This document shows positions 18,249 to 26,969 of a DNA stretch of 64,000 bases, in pieces (positions within the stretch are counted from its first letter, which is position 1; every line of letters begins with the position of its first letter). Location of the stretch: NCBI RefSeq assembly GCF_002584535.1, contig NZ_NUOT01000005.1, forward strand, positions 1 to 64,000, in the 5' to 3' direction. A program made the translations under genes and the position numbers. The notes below the pieces were generated by a model. That model did no database searches. It saw only the letters and a program-made list of their open reading frames with translations, and was not told the DNA's origin. The stretch comes from Bacillus cereus (GTDB lineage Bacteria > Bacillota > Bacilli > Bacillales > Bacillaceae_G).

Positions 18249-19262
18249 ATGCGAGGAAGGAATAATAAAAAGTCGCAAAAGGTAGTTCATTTATTTCAAA
18301 AACGGTGGGTATTTCCGGCAATCTATATTGCATGTGCAGCGGTAATCTTGACAGTCGCTCTATGGTTCCAGGCAGCAAATCCAAAGAAAGAACCTAATAA
18401 AGAGCAAAGTGCGCCGTATGGTCAAACGGAAAATCCAGCAGTACCAGTAACAAAATTTTCAGAAGTTGTGAAAATGCCAGCTGCAACGAATGTAGATGTT
18501 GTTGTGAAGAAGAAGTTTTATGAGGATGGAGCAGCAGAGGAGGAGCAAGAACAAGCACTTGTCTTTTATAACAACACATATTCTCCTAATAAAGGCATCG
18601 ATATTGCTGCGAAAAATGGGAAAGAATTCGATGTTACAGCTGCTTTAAGCGGTAAAGTAGTAAAGGCGGAAAAAGATTCGCTTCTTGGTTATGTCGTAAC
18701 AGTTGATAACGGAAATGGTCTTACAACATCTTATCAAAGCTTAGGCAGTGTAAAAGTAGAAAAAGGTGCAACAATTGCACAAGGTGAAGTGTTAGGAAAA
18801 TCCGGTCTAAGCGCAATGAATAAAGAAGCAGGTTCTCATGTACACTTTGAAGTACGTAAAGAGAATGTAGCTGTAAATCCAGAGCGTTACCTAAACAAAC
18901 TTGCGACAGATGTAAAAGCAGAAGCAGGTTCAGCGAAAGCAACAAATGGTTCTGCTGATGAAAAATCGCAAAAAGAAGAAAAATCAACAAGCGGCAAAGC
19001 TGATGAAAAATCGCAAAAAGAAGAAAAATCAACAAGCGGTTCAGCTGATGAAAAGTCACAAAAAGAAGAAAAATCAACAAGCGGCAAAGCTGACGAAAAG
19101 TCACAAAAAGAAGAGAAATCAACAAGTGGTTCAGCTGATGAAAAGTCACAAAAAGAAGAGAAAACAACAAATAGTTCAGCTGATGAAAAAGGGAAAAAAG
19201 AGGAAAAATCAACAAATGGTTCTACGGAATCATCTAGCGATTCTTCTTCTACACAAGAATAG
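18249..19262 (+). CDS. spoIIQ: stage II sporulation protein Q
   Basis: Forespore membrane protein that binds SpoIIIAH across the intermembrane space to hold the engulfing membrane and form the feeding channel. It has 337 residues: a basic N-terminus, one transmembrane helix (residues ~20-40) and a LytM/M23-like domain (~residues 105-215). The first zinc ligand is missing: the usual HxGxD reads NKGID, while the later HVHFEVR is kept, so it is probably not an active peptidase, as described for B. subtilis. The C-terminal third is a run of six 15-residue repeats, making the protein longer than the 283-residue B. subtilis one. GAGGTGATG precedes the ATG. Confidence 0.95.
   Translation: MRGRNNKKSQKVVHLFQKRWVFPAIYIACAAVILTVALWFQAANPKKEPNKEQSAPYGQTENPAVPVTKFSEVVKMPAATNVDVVVKKKFYEDGAAEEEQEQALVFYNNTYSPNKGIDIAAKNGKEFDVTAALSGKVVKAEKDSLLGYVVTVDNGNGLTTSYQSLGSVKVEKGATIAQGEVLGKSGLSAMNKEAGSHVHFEVRKENVAVNPERYLNKLATDVKAEAGSAKATNGSADEKSQKEEKSTSGKADEKSQKEEKSTSGSADEKSQKEEKSTSGKADEKSQKEEKSTSGSADEKSQKEEKTTNSSADEKGKKEEKSTNGSTESSSDSSSTQE
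18951..19220 (+). repeat. six tandem 45-bp repeats in the spoIIQ C-terminus
   Basis: Each 45-bp unit encodes (S/K)ADEKSQKEEKSTSG or a close variant. Units 1-4 alternate S and K at the first position, so the array is partly built of a 90-bp double unit; units 5 and 6 have drifted (KTTNS, GKKEEKSTNG). The encoded tail is charged, Lys/Glu-rich and surely disordered. Confidence 0.95.
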
Positions 19263-19269
19263 TCAAACG

Positions 19270-19307
19270 AAAAAATCAGCTCTCACTAGGGAGTTGATTT
19301 TTTTATT
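19270..19307 (+). terminator. terminator of spoIIQ
   Basis: AAAAAATCAGCTC-type left arm (19270-19283) pairs with GAGTTGATTTTTT (from 19291), one G-U pair, ending in a T run. Confidence 0.88.
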
Positions 19308-19403
19308 TTTATATAAAAATAATTAGTTTAAAGGAAGAAAATCGCAATAACAAGGAAATTTGACGGAATTCTCGAATATATATTAAGAAAAGGAGGGGAT
19401 TCT

Positions 19404-19538
19404 ATGTCATTTTTATTTGTGCTGTCGATTGCTCTTATTTTAGTGTTCATTTTATTTACTTTATATTATTACATTGCGAGTAAGAAAGAAGTTCCCCGCC
19501 ATCAATTATTAGAGGAAGAATGTGATCGTGAAGAATGA
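19404..19538 (+). CDS. 44-residue single-helix membrane protein
   Basis: Starts at ATG 19404 with AAAGGAGGGG 7 bases upstream, an excellent ribosome site, and ends at TGA 19538. The first ~25 residues are a hydrophobic helix (MSFLFVLSIALILVFILFTL...), followed by a polar tail beginning ASKKEVPRHQLLEEE. A terminator overlaps the stop. It has its own short transcription unit between spoIIQ and spoIIID. I do not recognise the family. Its place among sporulation genes suggests, without proving, a sporulation role. Confidence 0.75.
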   Translation: MSFLFVLSIALILVFILFTLYYYIASKKEVPRHQLLEEECDREE

Positions 19539-19566
19539 CGCCTTTGACAAGAGGCGTCATTTTTTT
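19535..19566 (+). terminator. terminator of the 44-residue protein gene
   Basis: ATGACGCC (19535-19542) pairs with GGCGTCAT (19553-19560), followed by TTTTTT. The stem begins within the last codons of the gene. Confidence 0.9.
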
Positions 19567-19670
19567 GTTTTGTATAGAAATTTATCAAGTGAAAATTGTC
19601 ATTGTTAACGTATTTCTCACACAAAATTGTAATTTTTCTTAACTTAGTCCGCAAAAATACCGAACTTGTA

Positions 19671-19699
19671 GCATATATCAGTAGTGCGAGCAATACAAT
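19671..19699 (+). promoter_or_regulatory. candidate sigma-E promoter of spoIIID
   Basis: GCATATA (19671-19677), a 14-base spacer and AATACAAT (19692-19699) resemble the sigma-E elements (ATATT-like -35 and CATACAAT-like -10). spoIIID is transcribed by sigma-E in B. subtilis. The predicted mRNA would have a leader of about 160 bases before the spoIIID start. Confidence 0.5.
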
Positions 19700-19740
19700 G
19701 TTATAAACCAATGCAAAGAGAGTGTTTGAGGTGAGAAATC

Positions 19741-19866
19741 GTGAATCATTTCATTATAAAATCCAGAATGTTTAACGCTTACAAACAGCACTCGAATTTA
19801 CTTCTTAGTCATATGCAGCGAGTCTCATTTCACACTTCTCACATCCAATTTAGGGAGGCGAGTGGT
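19741..19866 (+). other. translatable leader upstream of spoIIID (usd-like)
   Basis: A GTG at 19741 behind GAGGTG opens a 42-codon reading frame that runs without a stop into spoIIID in the same frame. In B. subtilis a short upstream gene, usd, must be translated for spoIIID to be translated. Here the equivalent leader appears fused in frame. The leader contains another Met at 19771 and a His/Ser-rich sequence unlike the helix-turn-helix domain. Whether it makes a longer SpoIIID or only assists translation cannot be told. Confidence 0.45.
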
Positions 19867-20139
19867 GTGCACGATTACATCAAAGAGAGAACTATCAAGA
19901 TTGGTAAGTATATCGTGGAGACAAGAAAGACAGTGCGTGTAATCGCAAAGGAGTTTGGGGTATCAAAGAGTACAGTCCATAAAGATTTGACAGAACGTTT
20001 ACCAGAAATTAATGCAGAGCTCGCAAATGAAGTGAAAGAAATTCTTGATTATCATAAGTCGATTCGTCATTTAAGAGGCGGAGAAGCGACGAAACAGAAG
20101 TACAGAAAAGAAGATGTAGAAAAGCCTGTGCGACAATAA
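19867..20139 (+). CDS. spoIIID: sporulation transcription factor SpoIIID
   Basis: Mother-cell DNA-binding protein that switches on or off many sigma-E and sigma-K genes. The 90-residue product from GTG 19867 begins with the conserved HDYIKERTIKIGKYIVETR and contains the helix-turn-helix VRVIAKEFGVSKSTVHKDL (about residues 22-40). The basic C-terminal part IRHLRGGEATKQKYRK is conserved. AGGGAGG lies 8 bases before the GTG, and this start matches the B. subtilis protein (93 residues). A longer in-frame start at 19741 would add 42 residues. Confidence 0.93.
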   Translation: MHDYIKERTIKIGKYIVETRKTVRVIAKEFGVSKSTVHKDLTERLPEINAELANEVKEILDYHKSIRHLRGGEATKQKYRKEDVEKPVRQ

Positions 20140-20301
20140 AGTATCATATGCAAACATTCCCCTGAGAATAACGGAACATTTTTCAGAAGAATTATCTTTT
20201 CAAATATTACGTTTCCGTTAAAACTATGATAAAATTTGAAATTAGGTGTAAAAGAATTCGGGTACAACCTGATTTTGAATATCAAGGAGGAAGAAGCAGG
20301 A

Positions 20302-21303
20302 ATGTTTGCGAGAGATATCGGAATTGACTTAGGCACGGCTAACGTATTAATTCATGTAAAGGGTAAAGGGATCGTTTTAAACGAACCGTCTGTTGTAGCA
20401 ATTGATCGTAATACTGGAAAAGTATTAGCGGTAGGTGAAGACGCAAGAAGTATGGTAGGGCGTACACCTGGTAATATTATAGCGATTCGTCCGCTTAAAG
20501 ATGGTGTAATTGCAGATTTCGAAATTACAGAAGCAATGTTAAAGTATTTCATTAACAAATTGGACGTGAAGAGCTTCTTTTCAAAACCTCGCATTTTAAT
20601 TTGTTGTCCAACAAACATCACATCTGTAGAACAAAAAGCAATTCGTGAAGCTGCTGAACGTTCAGGTGGTAAAACAGTATTCCTAGAAGAAGAACCAAAA
20701 GTAGCTGCTGTTGGTGCTGGTATGGAAATCTTCCAACCGAGCGGAAATATGGTTGTTGATATTGGCGGAGGTACAACAGATATCGCTGTACTTTCAATGG
20801 GTGATATTGTTACCTCCTCCTCTATCAAAATGGCTGGCGACAAGTTTGATATGGAAATCTTAAATTATATTAAACGTAAGTATAAGCTATTAATTGGGGA
20901 GCGTACATCAGAAGATATTAAAATTAAAGTCGGTACAGTATTCCCAGGTGCACGTAGTGAAGAACTTGAAATTCGCGGACGTGACATGGTAACGGGCTTA
21001 CCACGTACAATTACAGTATGTTCAGAAGAGATTACAGAAGCATTAAAAGAAAATGCAGCTGTCATTGTACAAGCTGCAAAAGGCGTATTGGAACGTACTC
21101 CGCCAGAACTATCTGCGGATATCATTGACCGCGGTGTTATTTTAACAGGCGGTGGCGCATTATTACACGGTATTGACATGCTTCTAGCAGAAGAATTAAA
21201 AGTACCAGTATTAATCGCTGAAAACCCAATGCACTGTGTTGCTGTTGGTACAGGTATCATGTTAGAGAATATTGATAAATTACCACGTCGTGCGTTGCGA
21301 TAA
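20302..21303 (+). CDS. mbl: MreB-like cell-shape actin homologue Mbl
   Basis: Actin-like filament protein that directs side-wall peptidoglycan synthesis. It has 333 residues, the usual Mbl length. The phosphate-binding motifs IDLGTANVLIHVKGKGIV (phosphate 1) and DIGGGTTDIAVLS (phosphate 2), and the adenosine motif ILTGGGALLHG, are present. ATG 20302 lies 10 bases after AAGGAGG. Its place directly after spoIIID separates it from mreB and identifies it as mbl. A terminator follows, marking the end of the core region. Confidence 0.95.
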   Translation: MFARDIGIDLGTANVLIHVKGKGIVLNEPSVVAIDRNTGKVLAVGEDARSMVGRTPGNIIAIRPLKDGVIADFEITEAMLKYFINKLDVKSFFSKPRILICCPTNITSVEQKAIREAAERSGGKTVFLEEEPKVAAVGAGMEIFQPSGNMVVDIGGGTTDIAVLSMGDIVTSSSIKMAGDKFDMEILNYIKRKYKLLIGERTSEDIKIKVGTVFPGARSEELEIRGRDMVTGLPRTITVCSEEITEALKENAAVIVQAAKGVLERTPPELSADIIDRGVILTGGGALLHGIDMLLAEELKVPVLIAENPMHCVAVGTGIMLENIDKLPRRALR

Positions 21304-21326
21304 GGCTGGAAAGTTTATAATTTAGA

Positions 21327-21364
21327 AAAGGTGCGAAGGGAATATTTTCTTCGCACCTTTTTTT
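21327..21364 (+). terminator. terminator of mbl
   Basis: AAAGGTGCGAAG (21327-21338) pairs perfectly with CTTCGCACCTTT (21349-21360), followed by more T. Confidence 0.92.
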
Positions 21365-21476
21365 GTTATTTTTTTAAAAGCAAATGAACATTACAAAAAA
21401 CGACAAGAAAGCGCATTCTTTTGTTTAATATGACAATAATCTTCATCTGGTTGTCATAGTTTGTAAATAAAAAATA

Positions 21477-21485
21477 TGTTATAAT
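21477..21485 (+). promoter_or_regulatory. extended -10 promoter before the teichoic-acid locus
   Basis: TGTTATAAT (TG at 21477-21478, TATAAT at 21480-21485) is a full extended -10. The matching -35 position is weak. It would start a transcript with a leader of about 180 bases ahead of tagD. Confidence 0.6.
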
Positions 21486-21510
21486 CACCTTTGTGAATTT
21501 CGTGTGAACT

Positions 21511-21561
21511 CAATGTAAAAATTATGTAAAAATATCTTAGGATTACATAATTTTTACATTG
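21511..21561 (+). repeat. 19-bp perfect inverted repeat in the tagD leader
   Basis: Arms 21511-21529 and 21543-21561 are perfectly complementary over 19 bases (CAATGTAAAAATTATGTAA and its complement), with a 13-base loop. No T run follows. It lies between the putative promoter and tagD, so it would form a long hairpin in the mRNA leader, or act as a protein-binding site. Confidence 0.75.
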
Positions 21562-21670
21562 GATGCGAGTTTCCCTCACGATTCACTTGTATAGGAAAAG
21601 CTCTAATTTAAATATATTTATAAACTAAAAAATTATGAAATGATAATGATAATTCGCAGGGGGCAGGGTT

Positions 21671-22066
21671 ATGAAAAAGGTAATTACCTACGGCACGTTT
21701 GATTTATTGCACTGGGGACACATTAATTTATTGAAGAGAGCGAAAGATTTAGGGGATTATTTAATCGTAGCAGTTTCTTCAGATGAGTTTAATAAATTAA
21801 AGAGTAAGAAATCTTATCATAGCTACGAGAATCGTAAAATGATTTTAGAAGCGATTCGTTATGTGGATGAAGTAATTCCTGAACATAATTGGGAGCAGAA
21901 AACAAAAGATGTGGTTAATCATGATGTAGATATTTTTGTTATGGGTGATGATTGGGAAGGGGAATTCGATTTTTTGGCGGCATACTGTGAGGTTATATAT
22001 TTACCACGTACAGCTGGAATTTCTACTACAAAAATTAAAAAGGAACTAGTGCAAGTTGCTAGATAA
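21671..22066 (+). CDS. tagD: glycerol-3-phosphate cytidylyltransferase
   Basis: Makes CDP-glycerol from CTP and sn-glycerol 3-phosphate, the activated precursor of glycerol-phosphate teichoic acid. It has 131 residues. The nucleotidyltransferase motif HWGH (residues 14-17) follows TYGTFDLL, and the second motif RTAGISTTKIK lies near residue 113. GGGGGCAGGG precedes ATG 21671. First gene of a locus with three CDP-glycerol glycerophosphotransferase genes, which fits the function. Confidence 0.93.
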   Translation: MKKVITYGTFDLLHWGHINLLKRAKDLGDYLIVAVSSDEFNKLKSKKSYHSYENRKMILEAIRYVDEVIPEHNWEQKTKDVVNHDVDIFVMGDDWEGEFDFLAAYCEVIYLPRTAGISTTKIKKELVQVAR

Positions 22067-22072
22067 GAATAA

Positions 22073-23242
22073 ATGATTAGAGAAATAATAGTAGAAATCT
22101 ACCTCATCTTAGTTGCAATTTTACATAATCTGATGAAAGTGTTTCCAATTAAAAAGAAAGTAACTTTTATTATGTCTTATGGTGAGAATCTCATTTTTAT
22201 TTATGATGAAATAAAACGGCAAGAAATTGATTGTGAAGTAATTTTCTTATATAAACCTACATGTAAATATGAAGTGGATAGCTATTCAAATGTGAAGTCT
22301 TTTAAATTTGAAACGAAAAATATCCTTCATACAATTAAATCAATCTATCATTTGTCTACTTCCCAATATGTTATTATTGATAATTATTTCGGATCATTGG
22401 CGAAAGTTAAATTTAAAAAGGGGGTGCAATGTATTCAAATTTGGCACGCAGCAGGTGCTATAAAAAAATTTGGATTGTTGGCACCTTCTTTTAATAAAAG
22501 GAGCCTACGAGCGCAAAAGCGATTTCTTGATGTCTATAAAAATTTCCATAAGATTGTTGTTGGTTCAGATGCTCTTGCTAGCATTTATAAGGGTGCTTTT
22601 GGGTTATCAGACGATAGGATATTAAAAACAGGTATTCCGAGAACCGATTTATTTTTTTATGAACAGCGTAAGAGGGAAATTAAAGACAATGTTCTATTAA
22701 TAAATCCAGATTTAAAAAGTAAGAAGGTCATTTTATATGCTCCAACTTTTAGAGATAAAGAATTGGTAGATTTTGATTTACATTTGGATATGGAAGCTAT
22801 GTATGAAGCATTAAAAAATGAGTATATCGTTTTAATCAAGCTTCATCCAGCGGTAAGAAACGGATTGAATTATAAGGATAAGTATAAAGGTTTTTTATAT
22901 GATTATTCTATGTACCCCAATATAAATGATTTATTTTTAGTAACAGATATTTTGGTAACGGATTATTCATCCGTTCCTTTTGAATTCTGTCACTTAAATA
23001 AACCAATGGTATTTTTTCCATATGATTTGAAGAAGTATACAAAAAGACGAGGGGTTATCGGAGACTACACAACTACCGTTCCAGGACCAATTGTGTACAA
23101 TACGACTGAATTAATTCAAGTGATTAAAAGAAATGCATTTAATATGGAAGTCTTAAAAGACTTTGATGTGAAGTGGAATAAATATTCTCAAGGGAATTCA
23201 AGTGAGAAATTGGTTAACTATTTATTTAGTCGTGAAATATGA
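22073..23242 (+). CDS. CDP-glycerol glycerophosphotransferase family protein (TagB-like)
   Basis: A 389-residue membrane-associated transferase of the Glyphos_transf family, which moves glycerol phosphate from CDP-glycerol to a lipid-linked acceptor. An N-terminal hydrophobic stretch (residues 5-25) is followed by the family motifs VQCIQIWHAAGAIKKFG, ILYAPTFRDKE (about residue 220) and LVTDYSSVPFEFCHLNKPMVFF. It follows tagD by 6 bases. TagB primases and TagF polymerases share this fold; the size favours a TagB-type primase, but the two cannot be separated firmly. Confidence 0.85.
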   Translation: MIREIIVEIYLILVAILHNLMKVFPIKKKVTFIMSYGENLIFIYDEIKRQEIDCEVIFLYKPTCKYEVDSYSNVKSFKFETKNILHTIKSIYHLSTSQYVIIDNYFGSLAKVKFKKGVQCIQIWHAAGAIKKFGLLAPSFNKRSLRAQKRFLDVYKNFHKIVVGSDALASIYKGAFGLSDDRILKTGIPRTDLFFYEQRKREIKDNVLLINPDLKSKKVILYAPTFRDKELVDFDLHLDMEAMYEALKNEYIVLIKLHPAVRNGLNYKDKYKGFLYDYSMYPNINDLFLVTDILVTDYSSVPFEFCHLNKPMVFFPYDLKKYTKRRGVIGDYTTTVPGPIVYNTTELIQVIKRNAFNMEVLKDFDVKWNKYSQGNSSEKLVNYLFSREI

Positions 23243-23247
23243 TTGAA

Positions 23248-23286
23248 AAATATCAGAAGGTTAATGTATTAGACCTTCTGATATTT
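23248..23286 (+). repeat. 14-bp-stem hairpin between two transferase genes
   Basis: AAATATCAGAAGGT-type arm (23248-23261) pairs perfectly with ACCTTCTGATATTT (23273-23286). It starts just after the stop of the upstream gene. Only a few T follow, so it may be a partial terminator or a processing hairpin within the operon. Confidence 0.6.
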
Positions 23287-23339
23287 GCTCGATTGCAGAG
23301 GCTTTCGATATATTAATATTTATAGAGGGAGATAATTTA

Positions 23340-26300
23340 ATGGGTTTACCTAAATTAAGTATAGTAGTACCTATCTACAATGTAGAGGGTTATTTAGAAG
23401 AGTGTCTTGATTCACTATTGGAGCAAGAGTATAACAATTATGAAGTAATTATGGTTGATGATGGTTCTCAAGATAATAGCTCTGATATTATGTTTCAGTA
23501 TGCTAATAAGTACACAAACTTTCATGCATATAAAAAGCCTAATGGCGGCCTAGGGAAAGCAAGAAACTTTGGTTATGAATTTATTACAGGAGATTATGTG
23601 ACATTCGTTGATTCAGATGATATTATTCCTAATGGCTCATATAAGGTTATGATGAACACAATTTTACAAACGGGTTCAGATTTTATTATAGGAAATGTTG
23701 TGAGATTTAACTCTACAAAAGAGTTTCCATCTGTATTACACAAAAAAGTATTTAGTGAAAATAAGCTAAAGACACATATCACGGAATCGCCAGAATTACT
23801 TTATGATACAACAGCATGGAATAAAATCTATAAAGTTAGTTTCTGGGAAGAGCATAAATTCCAATTTCCAGAAGGAATGCTGTATGAGGATATTCCAGTA
23901 ACGATTCCAGCTCACTTTAAAGCAAGAAGTGTGGATGTGTTAACAAGTATTGTATATAAGTGGAGAGCGCGGGATGCTGGTGACCAATCTATTACACAGC
24001 AAAGAACAGATATCAACAATTTAACAGATCGCTTGAAGGCTTTAGGAATGGTAGATCAACATTTTAGTGAAAATAATATTGGTGGGCTAGTAAAAGAGGA
24101 AAAAGACTTTAAATATCTTAGTATTGACTTACTGGTATACCTTAATCAACTTGATAAAGCTGATGATGAGTATATAAACACGTATTTTAAAAGTGTATCG
24201 GAGTATTTGGAAAATGTAGATATGCCTGTGTTTAAAAAATTAAAAGTTATTGATCGATTAAAGTATCAGCTAGTGAAAAACAATGAGAAACAGGAATTAT
24301 TACAGTTATTAGAGTTTCAAAAAACTGAATTGAAGAATTCTAAACCAATTAAAAAGGGTAACGTTTACGTTGCTGATTATCCTTATATAGAAAAATTACC
24401 AATGGAATTAAGGGCATTAGAAGAAGAATTTGAAGCAATTAAAAGAGTGGAAAGTGTAAGCTGGAACGAAAATTGTTTAGAAATTAAAGGGTATGCTTAT
24501 ATCAAAAATTTAAATGTAAAAAGCAAATCTGACGCTGAAATTAACGTTTTCATAAGTGATGAAAAAGGTTCAATTAGGATTCCAGTGGAGGATGTAACAA
24601 TCCACAAAAGAACAGATATTACAGCTAAAAGAGGTATCGCAATAAGTTCGAAGATTCCTCTGAGAAGAGCTTTTAACTATAACTGGTCAGGGTTTGAAAT
24701 TAAAATTAATTTTGCTGACATTTTAAAATCCTATGAGTTAAAAAATGATAAATATTATATTTTTTATTCTATTAAAAATGATGGGATTGAGAGAACGGTT
24801 AGATTGGGACAGCCAGCTGCTGGTTTGAAAACAAAGCCTAAGTACAGGGTTTTTGCTGAGAATATTATTTATCCAAAGTATAATGCTGCATGGGATATTC
24901 GCTTAGAAGTGAATCAAACAACATCGACAGTTAAAAAAATATATAGGAATAAGAAGCATTTAATATTTGAAGGAAATACTTCATCCTTATTTGAAAATTC
25001 AAAGTTATTACTGATTAATTATGAGCTAGGAAAGTCTATTGTAAAACCTTTACAAAAAATGGATGATACGAATGCATTTAAGGCAATTGTAGAGGTATCT
25101 AAGTTAAGTAAGGTAAAAGATCGTGGAGAATGGTTTGGTCATATTGTTGAAAATGGGAAGAAAAATCCTTTAACTCTTATGTCGATTCAATTCAATGAAA
25201 TTAGTAGTATTGGTGTAAATGAAATAGAAATTGATCATAGTCCAGCAGGGAACTTGCTAGTTAGAGTGGATAAATTCTCTCCTAAAGTAGAAACGTTAAA
25301 AATTGTTGATAATAGAGCGGAACTGAGTGTTAAAGTTGCAAATAATTTTTATCTCGGCATTGACAGAAAGAACATTGAACACAGTTTAATGATTGAAAAA
25401 ATAAATGGACACCAAAAGATAGATGTGAAGATGAGTAAGTCTGAAATTAATAAGGGGCATACACGTTTATATTTTGATTTTCCATTATATAAAGACAAAG
25501 TATCTATGTTTGAAAGTGGACGTTGGCAGTTAAGGTTAAAGACAACTGGGGCAAAGAATTTAGAAAATGGAATAGAATTTAAAAAAGAAAATATGGATAG
25601 TGTTCGAACCATTTTTCAAGATTATAAGTATGTAATTTACCGTTCAAAAAAGAATAATCTTTTAAGATTGAGAGTGGAACCTGAGTGGAAATGGATTGAA
25701 AGAGGCCCAAGAAGACAAGAGGTTATCAGAAAAGTGTTATATCCTTTAATGAGATTATTACCTCTGAAAAAGAAATCTGTAGTATTTGAATCTTATTGGG
25801 GAAAAAATTTCGAATGTAATCCAAGAGCAGTGTATGAGTATATTGATGAATATAAAAAAGACTACAAAACAGTTTGGTTTTTAAGGGATCATCATACAAA
25901 CGTACCAGGAAATGCAGAAACAGTTAGAATTAATTCGTTAAAGTATTATTATTATTTGGCAACAGCTAAATATTTTGTAAATAATGTAAACTTCCCTGAT
26001 TTTTATGAAAAACGTAAAAATGTAATTGAAATTCAGACGATGCACGGAACGCCATTAAAGACTCTAGGTCTAGATGCGCCTGGAGAGGTTGTTAGTGAGA
26101 CCCAGAAAGAGAAGTTTTTAAGAAGATGTCATCGTTGGGATTATTTATCAGTTCCGAGTGATTATGTTTCTGAGATTGCCAAAAGTGCGTACGATTTTAA
26201 CAATAAGTTCTTAAAAGTTGGTTATCCACGAAATGATAAGTTATTTAGAGATAATAATAAAGAGAGTATTAATAAGATCAAAGAAAGAATGGGTATACCT

Positions 26301-26822
26301 TTAGATAAGAAAGTTATTGTTTACGTTCCAACATGGAGAACAAAAGGTAAATTTAGAATGCCAATAAACCTGGGGCAATTGAAACAACATCTTGGTGATG
26401 AGTATATATTTATTGTTAAGCTACATCATTTCTCGAAAAAAGGATTTTCATTAAGTGAGTACGAAGGTTTTGCGTACGATTATAGTCATTATGGTGATAT
26501 TCGAGACATGTATTTAATCGCTGATATTTTGATTACTGATTATTCATCAGTTATGTTTGATTACTCATTATTAAATAAACCGATGCTGTTTTACACGTAT
26601 GATTATGATAACTACAAAAATAAATTACGAGGTATGTATGTTGACTTTGAAGAAGAGGCACCAGGCCCACTTATCGAAGACACAGAGACGCTTGTAAAAG
26701 AAATTCAAGATATTGCTACATTCTCAGAAAAGTACCAAGAGAGAATATTCCGTTTTCAAGAGAAGTACAATCAATTTGATGATGGAAGAGCATCCGAACA
26801 GATTGTTAACCAATTGCTGTAA
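23340..26822 (+). CDS. GT2 glycosyltransferase fused to CDP-glycerol glycerophosphotransferase
   Basis: A 1160-residue fusion. Residues ~1-230 are a GT2 (GT-A fold) domain with VVPIYNVEGYLEECLDSLL, VDDGSQDNS and the metal-binding TFVDSDDI. A long middle region (~350-780) is beta-rich and lacks motifs I recognise. Residues ~800-1160 are a TagF-like Glyphos_transf domain with QTMHGTPLKTLG, VIVYVPTWRTKGKF and LITDYSSVMFDYSLLNKPMLFY. It could both add a sugar and polymerise glycerol phosphate on the same chain. Similar large fusions occur in other Gram-positive teichoic acid or capsule loci. GAGGGAG precedes the ATG. Confidence 0.88.
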   Translation: MGLPKLSIVVPIYNVEGYLEECLDSLLEQEYNNYEVIMVDDGSQDNSSDIMFQYANKYTNFHAYKKPNGGLGKARNFGYEFITGDYVTFVDSDDIIPNGSYKVMMNTILQTGSDFIIGNVVRFNSTKEFPSVLHKKVFSENKLKTHITESPELLYDTTAWNKIYKVSFWEEHKFQFPEGMLYEDIPVTIPAHFKARSVDVLTSIVYKWRARDAGDQSITQQRTDINNLTDRLKALGMVDQHFSENNIGGLVKEEKDFKYLSIDLLVYLNQLDKADDEYINTYFKSVSEYLENVDMPVFKKLKVIDRLKYQLVKNNEKQELLQLLEFQKTELKNSKPIKKGNVYVADYPYIEKLPMELRALEEEFEAIKRVESVSWNENCLEIKGYAYIKNLNVKSKSDAEINVFISDEKGSIRIPVEDVTIHKRTDITAKRGIAISSKIPLRRAFNYNWSGFEIKINFADILKSYELKNDKYYIFYSIKNDGIERTVRLGQPAAGLKTKPKYRVFAENIIYPKYNAAWDIRLEVNQTTSTVKKIYRNKKHLIFEGNTSSLFENSKLLLINYELGKSIVKPLQKMDDTNAFKAIVEVSKLSKVKDRGEWFGHIVENGKKNPLTLMSIQFNEISSIGVNEIEIDHSPAGNLLVRVDKFSPKVETLKIVDNRAELSVKVANNFYLGIDRKNIEHSLMIEKINGHQKIDVKMSKSEINKGHTRLYFDFPLYKDKVSMFESGRWQLRLKTTGAKNLENGIEFKKENMDSVRTIFQDYKYVIYRSKKNNLLRLRVEPEWKWIERGPRRQEVIRKVLYPLMRLLPLKKKSVVFESYWGKNFECNPRAVYEYIDEYKKDYKTVWFLRDHHTNVPGNAETVRINSLKYYYYLATAKYFVNNVNFPDFYEKRKNVIEIQTMHGTPLKTLGLDAPGEVVSETQKEKFLRRCHRWDYLSVPSDYVSEIAKSAYDFNNKFLKVGYPRNDKLFRDNNKESINKIKERMGIPLDKKVIVYVPTWRTKGKFRMPINLGQLKQHLGDEYIFIVKLHHFSKKGFSLSEYEGFAYDYSHYGDIRDMYLIADILITDYSSVMFDYSLLNKPMLFYTYDYDNYKNKLRGMYVDFEEEAPGPLIEDTETLVKEIQDIATFSEKYQERIFRFQEKYNQFDDGRASEQIVNQLL

Positions 26823-26969
26823 ATAATTATCCGGATGCTAGATCTGAACTACAGGAAAAAGCTTCTTTAGAAAATGAACTAAAAAATTAATTCCTGGTTT
26901 TAGTTGATGAAAAATAAGACTACCATTATAACTTGTATATTTATTATATTTTAAGCCGAAAAACTCAAA

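Noticed and set aside
18721-19215. 164-codon minus-strand reading frame opposite spoIIQ
   Set aside because: It is the complement of the Lys/Glu repeat and reads as Leu/Phe/His repeats; no RBS and no family features.
26823-26890. Short coding-like tail (…ELQEKASLENELKN) after the 1160-residue gene
   Set aside because: It lies out of the preceding frame and is too short to call; may be a decayed gene end.
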